Shown one piece after another: positions 33,060 through 40,533 of a DNA stretch of 40,533 bases. Location: NCBI GenBank assembly GCA_021772615.1, contig JAJFLQ010000123.1:1-40533 (forward strand), given 5' to 3'. Numbering within the stretch: position 1 is the first letter of the stretch; each line of letters opens with the position of its first letter. The DNA is from Verrucomicrobiota bacterium (GTDB lineage Bacteria; Verrucomicrobiota; Lentisphaeria; JABSQK01; JAJFLO01). The notes beneath the pieces were generated by a model. It ran no database searches, was not told the origin of the DNA, and was given only the letters and a program-made list of their open reading frames with translations. The position numbers were made by a program, and so were the translations under genes.

Positions 33060-35621
33060 ATGCATGTACCTCAAAAAACCTTTCTTCGCACCGTTGCCGC
33101 GGCGATCATTCTGCTTTCTCCGGTGCACGGCGATTGCCAGATTGTCCTCGACGGCACGGTGGGGCCGTCGATGAGCCTGGCCGGTGCCGACGTTGTAATC
33201 GGCGACGATCTTGGTACGACTGTCGGGTCGAATCTATTCCACAGTTTCAGCGAATTTAATGTGAACACCGGGCAGTCCGCCACGTTTTCCGGGCCCGCGT
33301 CGATCACCAATATCATATCACGCGTGACCGGCGCATCACCATCCATCATCGACGGCGTGCTGGGTACATCGATTTCCGGCGCCAACATGTTTCTGGCGAA
33401 TCCGAACGGCGTTGTCTTCGGCCCCAATGCCAGAATCGACGTTGACGGCGCTTTCGCGGTCACTTCGTCCGGCTATATCGAACTCGGCGAAGTGGGTCGA
33501 TTTGACGCTATTGATCCGGCTCAAAGTATACTTACCGTGGACAATCCTGCGGCCTTCGGATTCCTGAACGGCAATCCGGGAGGCATCGTTTTCGACCGTA
33601 CCGTCATTGCGGCCGGCGACGTTGGTGCGCTGTCGATTGTAGGTGGAGAAATTACCGCTGTAGGGGCGAGTATTACCGTGCCGGGCACGCGAATAAACAT
33701 GATAGGCGCCGGCGGTACAGGTACTGTGGACGTCGATGTTACTGAACTTTTCGGCGTCGTGGATGTGTCCACGTCAATTGCGGCTGCGCCGATAAACCTG
33801 ATTGCGAGTGTAATCAACACCGACGCAGCCGGCGCCGGCGGCGTGACGATGGTTGGCGGTGATATGGTGATGGATCAATCCGTTATATCTGCGACGAACA
33901 CTGGTTTGTTCGCTGGGATTGGCGTTGACTTTGACACCACATCATTGTCGTTGCTCAACGGCAGTCAGGTCGTGACCACGTCGTTTGCCGTCGGCGCCGG
34001 CGCCGAAATACGAATAGCAGGAGAATCGTTGTTGCTGTCGAATTTCTCGCTGATCGCAACGAATGCGCTCTTTGCCGACGGTGGTGGTATATCGATCAAC
34101 GCAACTGATGTCACCGTGGCAGGCGGATCCAATATTGCGACGAACACCTTTAACGTCGGCGTCGGCGGCAATCTTGAGATCACGTCGGATCATCTGCTTG
34201 TAGAGGATGGCGGCGCGGTTATTGCCAACACGTTCGGCCCAGGCGGCGGCGGCAGTGTTACCGTAAACGGTGGGATCTCGACACTGCGCGGCAGTGCGTT
34301 TTTTCCACTGACGGGTATTGTGGCCCAATCTATCGAGTTGCCCGGCCTTGCGGCCGGCGGCGACGCCGGCAATATCCTCATCCGTGGTGAATTGCTCGAT
34401 ATCAGCCATGGCGCCGCTGTGTCGGCAACCACGGTCACGTCCGGTGATGCCGGCACAATCCGTATTGCCACGGATGCGGTGACGATCGTGGGCGACGACA
34501 CCGCGGTATTCACCGGTATAGCCGTACAGACGCAGCGTCCGTCCGGCGGCGGCGCGGGCGGCGGTATCGAAATTATCACCGGCGACCTGACCACCGACGG
34601 TCGCATCCAGATCTCATCGACAACCGGCGGCAATGGCGTTGGCGGCGACATTCGCATTACCGCTGATTCGGTCGTAATGGAATCGGGCGACACCGCTATT
34701 TTCTCTGGTATCGATGCCCAGACGCTTGCGCCCGCCAATGCTGGCGCCGGGGGTAACATTCACATAGAAGCAACGCGACTTGCGCTCTCCGGCGGCACCC
34801 GTGTGTCTGCGACGACAGGCGGCGCCGGCGTGGGCGGTGCGGTGACTATCGCCGCGGATGTTATTGAAATCAGCGGCGATCTTGCCGGTGCGGTCACGGC
34901 GATCGATGCCCAGACCGCCTCTTCCGGTAACGGCGGTACGGTGACATTGGATGCGGAGCAGATCGTGTTGACCGGCAACGCGCTCATCTCGGTGAAGAGC
35001 CGTCCCGGTGCGAGCGGTGACGGCGGTCGGCTGCAATTGACGACCGGTACATTGACAGTGCAGAATGAGGCCATGTTGGAAAGTTCCAGTGACGGCAGCG
35101 GCGACGCCGGCCGAATCGACTTGTTCGTATCCGGTCTGCTCCAGGTGTTTGACGCCACAATTGCGGCCTCGTCCCTCAACGATGGCGGTGAAATTCGCGT
35201 TGTGCGCCCGGTGCGATTGCATCTGCGGCGCGCGGAGATTACCGGCCAGGCACAGAACAACGGAGGCAATGTTACCTTGCATGCAGCCACAACGATTGTC
35301 GACAACAGTCAGGTACGAGCCGGCGCCGTCAATGGCGCCGGCGGCGACATCGCGATCGAGAGTGAGGTGTTTTTTCGTTCGCCGGGGACCGTTTTCGATG
35401 CGTCATCGCAATTCGGAATATCGGGCACGATCGACATCATCGCGCCGGACATTGATATTGCCGGCAGCCTGGCGGTGTTACCGAACACTCTGTTAACCGC
35501 CGACATCGCGCTTCATGAGCGTTGTGACGTGAAACTCACCGATAATCTCAGCAGCTTCATCCGCAGCGGCCTCGGAGGTCTGCCTGCTGAACCCGGCGGT
35601 TTCCTTCCTGATTCATGGTAG
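33060..35621 (+). CDS. Filamentous-haemagglutinin-type TPS exoprotein
   Basis: 853 residues. A signal peptide (TFLRTVAAAIILLSPVHGDC) precedes a TPS secretion domain with IVLDGTVGPSMSLAGADVVIGDDLG, NLFHSFSEFNVNTGQSATFSGP and the hallmark ANMFLANPNGVVFGPNARIDV. From about residue 200 on the sequence is low in charge, Gly/Ala/Thr-rich and repetitive, with units such as GGGIEIITGDLTTDGR, GAGGNIHIEATRLALSGGTRVSATTGGAGVGG and GDAGTIRIATDAVTIVGDDTAVF, fitting a right-handed beta-helix. It needs an outer-membrane TpsB (ShlB/FhaC) partner, which is not in the window. It faces a TPR-CHAT protein convergently, a neighbourhood known from other genomes where these two families occur together. It has no other domain and ends in NLSSFIRSGLGGLPAEPGGFLPDSW. 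Confidence 0.88.
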   Translation: MHVPQKTFLRTVAAAIILLSPVHGDCQIVLDGTVGPSMSLAGADVVIGDDLGTTVGSNLFHSFSEFNVNTGQSATFSGPASITNIISRVTGASPSIIDGVLGTSISGANMFLANPNGVVFGPNARIDVDGAFAVTSSGYIELGEVGRFDAIDPAQSILTVDNPAAFGFLNGNPGGIVFDRTVIAAGDVGALSIVGGEITAVGASITVPGTRINMIGAGGTGTVDVDVTELFGVVDVSTSIAAAPINLIASVINTDAAGAGGVTMVGGDMVMDQSVISATNTGLFAGIGVDFDTTSLSLLNGSQVVTTSFAVGAGAEIRIAGESLLLSNFSLIATNALFADGGGISINATDVTVAGGSNIATNTFNVGVGGNLEITSDHLLVEDGGAVIANTFGPGGGGSVTVNGGISTLRGSAFFPLTGIVAQSIELPGLAAGGDAGNILIRGELLDISHGAAVSATTVTSGDAGTIRIATDAVTIVGDDTAVFTGIAVQTQRPSGGGAGGGIEIITGDLTTDGRIQISSTTGGNGVGGDIRITADSVVMESGDTAIFSGIDAQTLAPANAGAGGNIHIEATRLALSGGTRVSATTGGAGVGGAVTIAADVIEISGDLAGAVTAIDAQTASSGNGGTVTLDAEQIVLTGNALISVKSRPGASGDGGRLQLTTGTLTVQNEAMLESSSDGSGDAGRIDLFVSGLLQVFDATIAASSLNDGGEIRVVRPVRLHLRRAEITGQAQNNGGNVTLHAATTIVDNSQVRAGAVNGAGGDIAIESEVFFRSPGTVFDASSQFGISGTIDIIAPDIDIAGSLAVLPNTLLTADIALHERCDVKLTDNLSSFIRSGLGGLPAEPGGFLPDSW

Positions 35622-35627
35622 AAAGTA

Positions 35628-35650
35628 GGTCGGGGTTGCCAAACCCGACT
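35628..35650. terminator. Hairpin after the haemagglutinin gene
   Basis: GGTCGGGGTTGCCAAACCCGAC forms a stem (GTCGGG paired with CCCGAC, with TT-AA above a mismatch) immediately after the haemagglutinin stop. No T-run follows. The leading GTAGGTCGGGG also occurs at 14548-14558, so it may be a dispersed repeat as well. Confidence 0.5.
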
Positions 35651-35670
35651 GGAACAAAGCGCAAGAGGCC

Positions 35671-35695
35671 GGGGTCGGCGAACTCGGCCGACTCC
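35671..35695. terminator. GC-rich hairpin after the CHAT gene
   Basis: GGGGTCGGC and GCCGACTCC pair over nine positions (one G-T) around a seven-base loop, two bases beyond the CHAT stop codon. It is symmetric and could serve both convergent genes; no T-tract is evident. Confidence 0.5.
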
Positions 35696-35696
35696 T

Positions 35697-38171
35697 TCAA
35701 CGCCAGTTGCCGATGATCATGTATGGCGACCAGTTGAATGGATGCCACTCTTTCAGCACCGCCTGCTGCGCCTGCTGCAGCGCCTGCGCTTTCGTTAACG
35801 CTGGATTCTCGACCAGACCGCGGTAGAAGCGCACAACAAAGTCCTGCGACTGCCGGTCATTTATCTTCCACAAGGTAGCCAGCACACACGTCGCGCCGGA
35901 CTTGTAGGCGGAGCCCGCCAATCCGAGTGCCGATCGATCGTTGCCCGCCGCAGTCTCGCATGCGCTCAGTGCGAGAAGCTCAATTGGTCGGCCGCGATAG
36001 CGACCGGGCTTAATGATGCGCTCAAGCTCACTGATGGTGACTAACTGGTCGGCTGCAGCGATAAAGGTGTCCCGAGGGTTGTCGCTGAACTGACCGTGTG
36101 ATGCGATATGGACGAAGCTGAAACTGCCGTGATCAATTGCCGACCGAAAATTTTCGAGGCTGAACGCCGAGTCGACCAGGACCTTTGGATTTAGGTTGTG
36201 TCCGGAGAACAAATCTTCAAGCGTCTCTAATTCTGTCATTACCCATTCGAGCGGCTGCAAATCAAGGTCTCTGAACAAATCGGAATTGGTTACCCCACCG
36301 GCAAACAACTCGCGATGCCCCGCCCCCTTCCGTGACTGGTTCAGCCGGTTCACGCCGGGCGTCACGGCCAGTGCGTAGCGCTGGATCAGGAACGTGTCGT
36401 TATCCATCAACACAGAAATCGGCAGCGATCTCACCGGGCCGTCGGCGATCCAAATCAGTGTATCCACGGATCGGCTCTGGAGAAAATCTTCACAGGGTTC
36501 CACGAGCCATTGATACAACGTTCTGGCCGGCGCGCGGTAGGAGAACCCTCGTTGCGAACCAAGCGCGTTACGTAAGGCCGCCGATTCTGCATTCAGCGTC
36601 GAGCGATTCGCCGCACCGTCAGCCGGCGAAAAGCGATGTAATCCGTCGTCGACCTTAACGATGAGCTCGATTCGATCGGACAATGGCACGATATACAGGA
36701 TTGCGGTTTGCGCGGGCGTGGACGCTGCACCGGAGAACGTCTCCTGAGGCTGCGGGTCTGCAGGGGGCCCCTGGTCGGCGCAAGGATCGCGAAAGTACTC
36801 ATCGATTTCCGCGGACTGCCGACGTTCGATTGTGTCGACAGCCTCCTGAAGGCGGGCAGCGATCGACTGCGGGTCACGCAGGAATTCAGGGTCGAGCAAC
36901 GACTCGATGTAAGCGTGGTACACTGCACCGACTGACGCCTCAAAGGACAGATTAAAGGGGTCGTTGCGGTAGCTGGTGAAGACGTCCTGGCGAAAGGTAT
37001 CGAGCGTCGTGATCGCCCGACGCAGCGAGTCCTCGGCCTCGGACTTTCTGCCCAGCTTGTTCAATATCCTGCCGCGCTGCCAGAGCCAACGATATACACC
37101 CCAATCGTCCGCCGTTTCACGAGCTGCAAACAATGCGCGTCGGTTGTAGATCAGTGCATCGTCCAGTCTTCCGCTATCACTGTACAACTCCGCCAGATTG
37201 CCATTGGCGTAAGCGCCTGTACGCTTGTCGCCCATGCCATTGGCAATAGCAGCTGCCCGGTGAAAGAGCGTCGCAGCCGTGACACGAGATGCAGCTGCGG
37301 TTGTCGCAGTCGAGGAGCCATGGCTGTGATAAACTTTACCTGCAGCAATAAGCAGGAATACTTTCTTGTGTGAATTCGGCAACACGTCGACGAGACGAAT
37401 CTCTTCGTGCATGCGCCGTACCGCCTCGGCGTGGCGGGTACCGGCCGACTCTGTCAGAGCCGCATGGATGCCGGCGCGAGCAGCGATCTCACGTTCATCC
37501 AATTCCAGGGCAATGGCGCGGGCACGATCATAGAGATTGATTGCGGACGATGCGGATACCGGAGTTTTCGATGATACGCCGTTGGCGCCACTACGCACGA
37601 CCATGAGATCGGCCAGATTGATCAGGCTGGATGCCGTGATGCGACGGACTTCAGTGGCGTTCTCATTGTCCTCGGACCACGATTCGGTCGCTGTAATAAT
37701 GCCGCGCAACAGCGATTTCAGGTCCTGTTCAATCTCCGGACAAGGCGTGTTGCATTCGGCATTTACCGAGTAGGTCAACACCGCCGCCAGGCGCGCACGG
37801 CATCGGAGCATAAGGAATGGATCATCTGCATCCCGGGCATTCGCCAATGCGCCGCATAATGTGTCTACCGCCAAATTGAATAACCCGAGATGCTGATAAG
37901 CCGTCGACAAGCGAATCGCCAGGTCGACCTGATCATGGCGGTTGCCGGATATGCCGAAGTCTGTCAGTGGTTCCCAATTTGCGACTGCCTCGGCGAAGTC
38001 CCCGCGATCGAATGCGGCTGTCCCGGCCGCCAGACGTTCCTGTGCTGAAGTGGCAAGAGAGCGCGGGGCCGCGATGGTAACAACGGACACGAACAAGCTG
38101 GTTATGATCAGTGACGTTGTGATCGTGTCAACTGTTGTCAAAAACCGGGTTGATCTCCTATAATTGGTCAT
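35697..38171 (-). CDS. TPR-CHAT protease-like protein
   Basis: 824 residues from the ATG at 38171, which has CGGAGG eight bases upstream; an upstream ATG at 38231 is less likely. A hydrophobic N-terminal segment (ITTSLIITSLFVSVVTIAAP) suggests secretion or anchoring. Then come several TPR-like helical repeats (about 50-430) with Ala/Asn-rich units, for example RTGAYANGNLAELYSDSGRLDDALIYNRRALF. The C-terminal CHAT domain (caspase/gingipain-like fold) has the dyad H692 in HIASHGQF and C738 in LSACETAAG, with GAGHRELFAGGV between. Both catalytic residues are present. It is convergent with the TPS exoprotein gene, so it may act on it or on the envelope around it (inference). Confidence 0.9.
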   Translation of the reverse strand: MTNYRRSTRFLTTVDTITTSLIITSLFVSVVTIAAPRSLATSAQERLAAGTAAFDRGDFAEAVANWEPLTDFGISGNRHDQVDLAIRLSTAYQHLGLFNLAVDTLCGALANARDADDPFLMLRCRARLAAVLTYSVNAECNTPCPEIEQDLKSLLRGIITATESWSEDNENATEVRRITASSLINLADLMVVRSGANGVSSKTPVSASSAINLYDRARAIALELDEREIAARAGIHAALTESAGTRHAEAVRRMHEEIRLVDVLPNSHKKVFLLIAAGKVYHSHGSSTATTAAASRVTAATLFHRAAAIANGMGDKRTGAYANGNLAELYSDSGRLDDALIYNRRALFAARETADDWGVYRWLWQRGRILNKLGRKSEAEDSLRRAITTLDTFRQDVFTSYRNDPFNLSFEASVGAVYHAYIESLLDPEFLRDPQSIAARLQEAVDTIERRQSAEIDEYFRDPCADQGPPADPQPQETFSGAASTPAQTAILYIVPLSDRIELIVKVDDGLHRFSPADGAANRSTLNAESAALRNALGSQRGFSYRAPARTLYQWLVEPCEDFLQSRSVDTLIWIADGPVRSLPISVLMDNDTFLIQRYALAVTPGVNRLNQSRKGAGHRELFAGGVTNSDLFRDLDLQPLEWVMTELETLEDLFSGHNLNPKVLVDSAFSLENFRSAIDHGSFSFVHIASHGQFSDNPRDTFIAAADQLVTISELERIIKPGRYRGRPIELLALSACETAAGNDRSALGLAGSAYKSGATCVLATLWKINDRQSQDFVVRFYRGLVENPALTKAQALQQAQQAVLKEWHPFNWSPYMIIGNWR

Positions 38172-38347
38172 GATCAAAGCCTCCGAGTGGTACCATAGCA
38201 ACATTTTGCCGCCGATCCAAGCCCAAGACATCGGCGATAACCGCCACCGGACAGCTTGTCAGCGCTTAAATTAGCAGTGAATCCTTGATTGCATGCAAAG
38301 CCGCTCGTAGTCACGCACGTAAGTGCGGTTCACAAGACGTCCCGAAA

Positions 38348-38363
38348 CGCCACGCTCGTGGCG
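38348..38363. repeat. Inverted repeat CGCCACG / CGTGGCG
   Basis: Two seven-base arms separated by CT. The loop is too short for a normal RNA hairpin, so it looks like a DNA operator, or part of a larger structure in the divergent region. Confidence 0.45.
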
Positions 38364-38595
38364 AACTACGAACAGGCCCGCGCCCACACATTGACCAACC
38401 TGACAACAACACCATCAAGGCCAGCCCGCGCCATTGAAACCGCACCTGGAGCGCATGCCGGGAGTCGGGTCGTGATGCGGTACCGCTTTGGTACAATAAT
38501 GCTCATAATGACGCCAATCGATTGCCAAAAGTTTACAAAAAAAGACCAGGCTACATCATGCGGACACGGATTAATTAAGTTTTATCGTACTGACA

Positions 38596-38601
38596 TATAA
38601 T
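38596..38601 (+). promoter_or_regulatory. Candidate -10 box (TATAAT)
   Basis: TATAAT about 95 bases upstream of the pseudopilin-like start. The -35 hexamer at 17-18 bases spacing is poor (AATTAA or TAATTA), so this is a tentative promoter. Confidence 0.4.
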
Positions 38602-38695
38602 AGCTTACAAATCAAAGCTACACATTGGTGTCCGTATTGCTACTCCACGCCGATTGCTAAACAACATTCAACAACCAACACATCGAGGGAAGAAA

Positions 38696-40533
38696 ATGAG
38701 AACTGCATCAATCAGCCGCAACATCAAACGCTCGTTCAACTTTAACATGCTCGAGGTTACCGTGACGATGGTCATCGCCGTGGTTGGCGTGGTCGGTCTC
38801 GTCGGTCTCTTTCCGGTCGGCCTCGAGCAGAATCGTCAGGCGATCGGACAGAGCTACGCATCCGATGCCGCCGAGCAGTTCCTGCATTTCAGCGCCAGCA
38901 AGGTGCGGGACAACTGGGATTGGGTCAACGCCTTCCCAGATGAGAAGCCCGCCGATGAGGCCGCTGAACTCGGGAAGACCTGGAGCAACGACTCGCTGCT
39001 TGAGAATACCAATGTGCAAATCGCGTTCTCGACATACACAACGACAAGTTCGGGAAACAACAATCAATCCGTATGCGGCGAGACAGAGGTGAAGATCAAC
39101 CCCGGTAACGGCAACAACGGCCAATTTTGCCTGACCACGCCGAGCGGCGTGATCACTCGGGATCAGCTGGCGGACGGAACCGTTGTGGAATACAACGGCG
39201 AAGCCTCCGAATGCTCGCTCAAGCCGACCGGCAACGGCAACCAGAATTATGTGACCATCGACGGCATTCCGTTCTTCCTCGCCAACGGCGCGAGCGTCAC
39301 GCTTTCGGGTGATATGTATGTGAACGTTTACAATCAGTCCGAGCCTGATGGTAACGGCAATCTGCCGATGGGCGACTGGTGGATCTGCATCGGCGGTACG
39401 GATGTGACCATCACCGAGATCGGGTCGACCTGCGAGAACGGCACGTTTGCTGGTATTGAAGATGTTTTCGGCGATTTCGATCCGGCCGTGCACCAGGACG
39501 GTCTGTTCCTGATGACGCACCAGTCCGAAGCGATCACCGAGTTCAAGGCCGTCATCCGCGGCTGGAAAGAGATTACCGAGTTCGATGACGGTTCGAAGAA
39601 GGTCCGGCTGAACGCTGAGATCAGCTGGCCGGCGGATCTTCCCTACGGTCTGCGTTCCGTAGATACCTACGACCTCACCTTGTTCAAGAAAGCCGATATG
39701 ACAATTGATATGGAAAGCGTGCTGCCCAGCGCCAATCCCGACAGCTACACAGTGAGCGAAGGATTCCTATTGAATGTCGCCGCGGCGAATGGTGTGCTGA
39801 ACAATGACACCGACGTGCTCGATCGTCCGTTGACGGCGGCGTTGGTTGAAGATGCCCAGAACGGTACGCTGGTTTTGTCCAGCAACGGTTCGTTCGTCTA
39901 CACCCCGGATGCCAATTACAATGGTGCAGACACCTTCACCTATGTTGCGAGCAACGGCATGAACAACAGCGAGGCTGTTACGGTCACGGTGGCGGTTACA
40001 CCGGTGAATGTAGCGCCGTTTGCCGCAGCCGACAGCTACAGCGTCGACGAAGACAATACGCTGGTCGTGAGTGCGTCGGGCGTACTCGGCAACGATACGG
40101 ACGCGGACGGAAACGCGCTCTTCGTCGTGATGCCGGTCGTAAGCGATGTGAGCAACGGCACGCTGGTACCGTTTGAAAACGGCGCTTTTACCTATATCCC
40201 GAACGCGAATTTCTCCGGCACCGACAGTTTTGACTACAAGGTTTTCGACGGTGAGTATGACAGCAATGTGGCGACCGTCACGATCACAGTCAATCCCGTG
40301 AATGAATGTCCGGTGTGGCCGATCACGGCACAAGTGATCAACAACCGCACCACGGGTGTCTATTTCTGTGTGAACCCGCCGGGAGGCAAGGCCAACGACG
40401 TGGAATCCGGGCAGAGCCTGACGTACACACTCACGGATCTGAATGCGATCAATGGCGACTGGGCGTATGTGACCAATAACCGTCAGATTGCCGGTACACC
40501 GGTAGCGGAGGGCACGTTTACGTACATTCTGAC
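38696..40533 (+). CDS. Pseudopilin-like protein with cadherin-like repeats, runs off the window end
   Basis: An open frame of 612 codons, with no stop before the window end, so it is 3'-partial. The ATG at 38696 has GAGGGA six bases upstream. The start resembles a type IV prepilin/pseudopilin: a basic leader (MRTASISRNIKRSFN), then FNMLEV with the glutamate at position 5 after the likely processing point, then a hydrophobic run (TVTMVIAVVGVVGLVGLFPVGL). The -1 residue would be Asn, not the usual Gly/Ala. LFPVGLEQNRQAIGQSYASDAAEQFLHF then follows, as in PilV/GspI-like pseudopilins. Residues about 95-345 form a unique region with about six cysteines and Asn/Gly-rich parts. From about residue 347 there are two VCBS/cadherin-like (tandem-95) units of about 95 residues: NDTDVLDRPLTAALV, FVYTPDANYNGADTFTYVASNG; then GVLGNDTDADGN, FTYIPNANFSGTDSFDYKVFDG, and a third partial unit. 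A pilin-tethered adhesin is suggested; the remainder lies outside the window. Confidence 0.88.
   Translation, partial: MRTASISRNIKRSFNFNMLEVTVTMVIAVVGVVGLVGLFPVGLEQNRQAIGQSYASDAAEQFLHFSASKVRDNWDWVNAFPDEKPADEAAELGKTWSNDSLLENTNVQIAFSTYTTTSSGNNNQSVCGETEVKINPGNGNNGQFCLTTPSGVITRDQLADGTVVEYNGEASECSLKPTGNGNQNYVTIDGIPFFLANGASVTLSGDMYVNVYNQSEPDGNGNLPMGDWWICIGGTDVTITEIGSTCENGTFAGIEDVFGDFDPAVHQDGLFLMTHQSEAITEFKAVIRGWKEITEFDDGSKKVRLNAEISWPADLPYGLRSVDTYDLTLFKKADMTIDMESVLPSANPDSYTVSEGFLLNVAAANGVLNNDTDVLDRPLTAALVEDAQNGTLVLSSNGSFVYTPDANYNGADTFTYVASNGMNNSEAVTVTVAVTPVNVAPFAAADSYSVDEDNTLVVSASGVLGNDTDADGNALFVVMPVVSDVSNGTLVPFENGAFTYIPNANFSGTDSFDYKVFDGEYDSNVATVTITVNPVNECPVWPITAQVINNRTTGVYFCVNPPGGKANDVESGQSLTYTLTDLNAINGDWAYVTNNRQIAGTPVAEGTFTYIL

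Larger units (their letters stand above)
38172..38695. promoter_or_regulatory. Intergenic region upstream of the pseudopilin-like ORF
   Basis: 524 bp between the divergently transcribed CHAT gene and the open frame at 38696. It carries a 16-bp inverted repeat with arms CGCCACG and CGTGGCG (38348-38363), a 10-bp palindrome GCGGTACCGC (38477-38486) and a good -10 box TATAAT (38596-38601) about 95 bases before the ATG; the -35 region is weak. A long leader of about 85 bases follows. No gene is supported. Confidence 0.5.

Noticed and set aside
34190..35305. Several minus-strand frames opposite the haemagglutinin repeats
   Set aside because: They arise from the Gly/Ala/Thr-rich repeats on the plus strand and show Pro/Ala-rich low-complexity composition without motifs.
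1..40533. tRNA, rRNA or CRISPR features
   Set aside because: No regularly spaced direct repeats, no tRNA-like arms and no rRNA signatures were noticed while reading; a covariance-model scan would settle it.

Overview
This 40.5-kb window is moderately GC-rich bacterial DNA, densely coded on both strands. It carries no rRNA, tRNA, CRISPR array or integrase that I can see. A Gram-negative, motile organism is indicated by flagellar rod genes behind sigma-54-type promoters, a two-partner-secretion exoprotein (which needs an outer membrane), a probable lipoprotein deacetylase and a pseudopilin. The phylum cannot be fixed by reading alone. The pseudopilin with an 'LFPVGL' segment and the mix of large hybrid kinases, a TMTC-like TPR protein, CHAT and cadherin-like repeats resemble PVC-group or deltaproteobacteria-like genomes, but that is only a low-confidence impression.

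Layout. (1) 264-7284: a signalling block. A CHASE hybrid histidine kinase and a urea/amide-type periplasmic binding protein lie on the minus strand, and a soluble PAS hybrid kinase with three receivers lies divergently. (2) 7297-9020: a two-gene ABC-2 exporter (minus). (3) 9158-14313: a DUF2760 protein and two divergent Hsp70-like proteins, the second with a long C-terminal extension. (4) 14622-15967: an FHA protein translationally coupled to a metallo-beta-lactamase-fold hydrolase. (5) 16239-25338: a cell-surface glycan locus with an asparagine synthase, a polysaccharide deacetylase, a TMTC-like GT-C/TPR membrane protein, an SQD1-type UDP-sulfoquinovose synthase, a DUF2304-GT2 fusion and a second GT2. 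(6) 25339-28742: a mobile or gene-poor island with a RAYT transposase remnant, a GIY-YIG fragment, a 31-bp tandem repeat, vapBC, an integron attC-like site and a GIY-YIG protein. (7) 28743-30494: fliW-flgB-flgC-fliE with two sigma-54 promoters. (8) 30790-32552: an ABC ATPase and binding protein of the B12/siderophore type, without a permease. (9) 33060-38171: a TPS-type filamentous haemagglutinin facing a TPR-CHAT protease. (10) 38696 to the window end: an open reading frame that starts like a pseudopilin and continues into cadherin-like repeats; it has no stop inside the window.

How the parts may work together. The most suggestive set is region 5. A sulfosugar-nucleotide synthase, a DPM1-like polyprenol-phosphate glycosyltransferase and a TMTC-like membrane glycosyltransferase are close together on one strand, which fits synthesis of a sulfosugar-bearing surface glycan or protein O-glycosylation (inference). 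Region 6 looks like a decayed integron-cassette/REP island inserted between the glycan locus and the flagellar operon.
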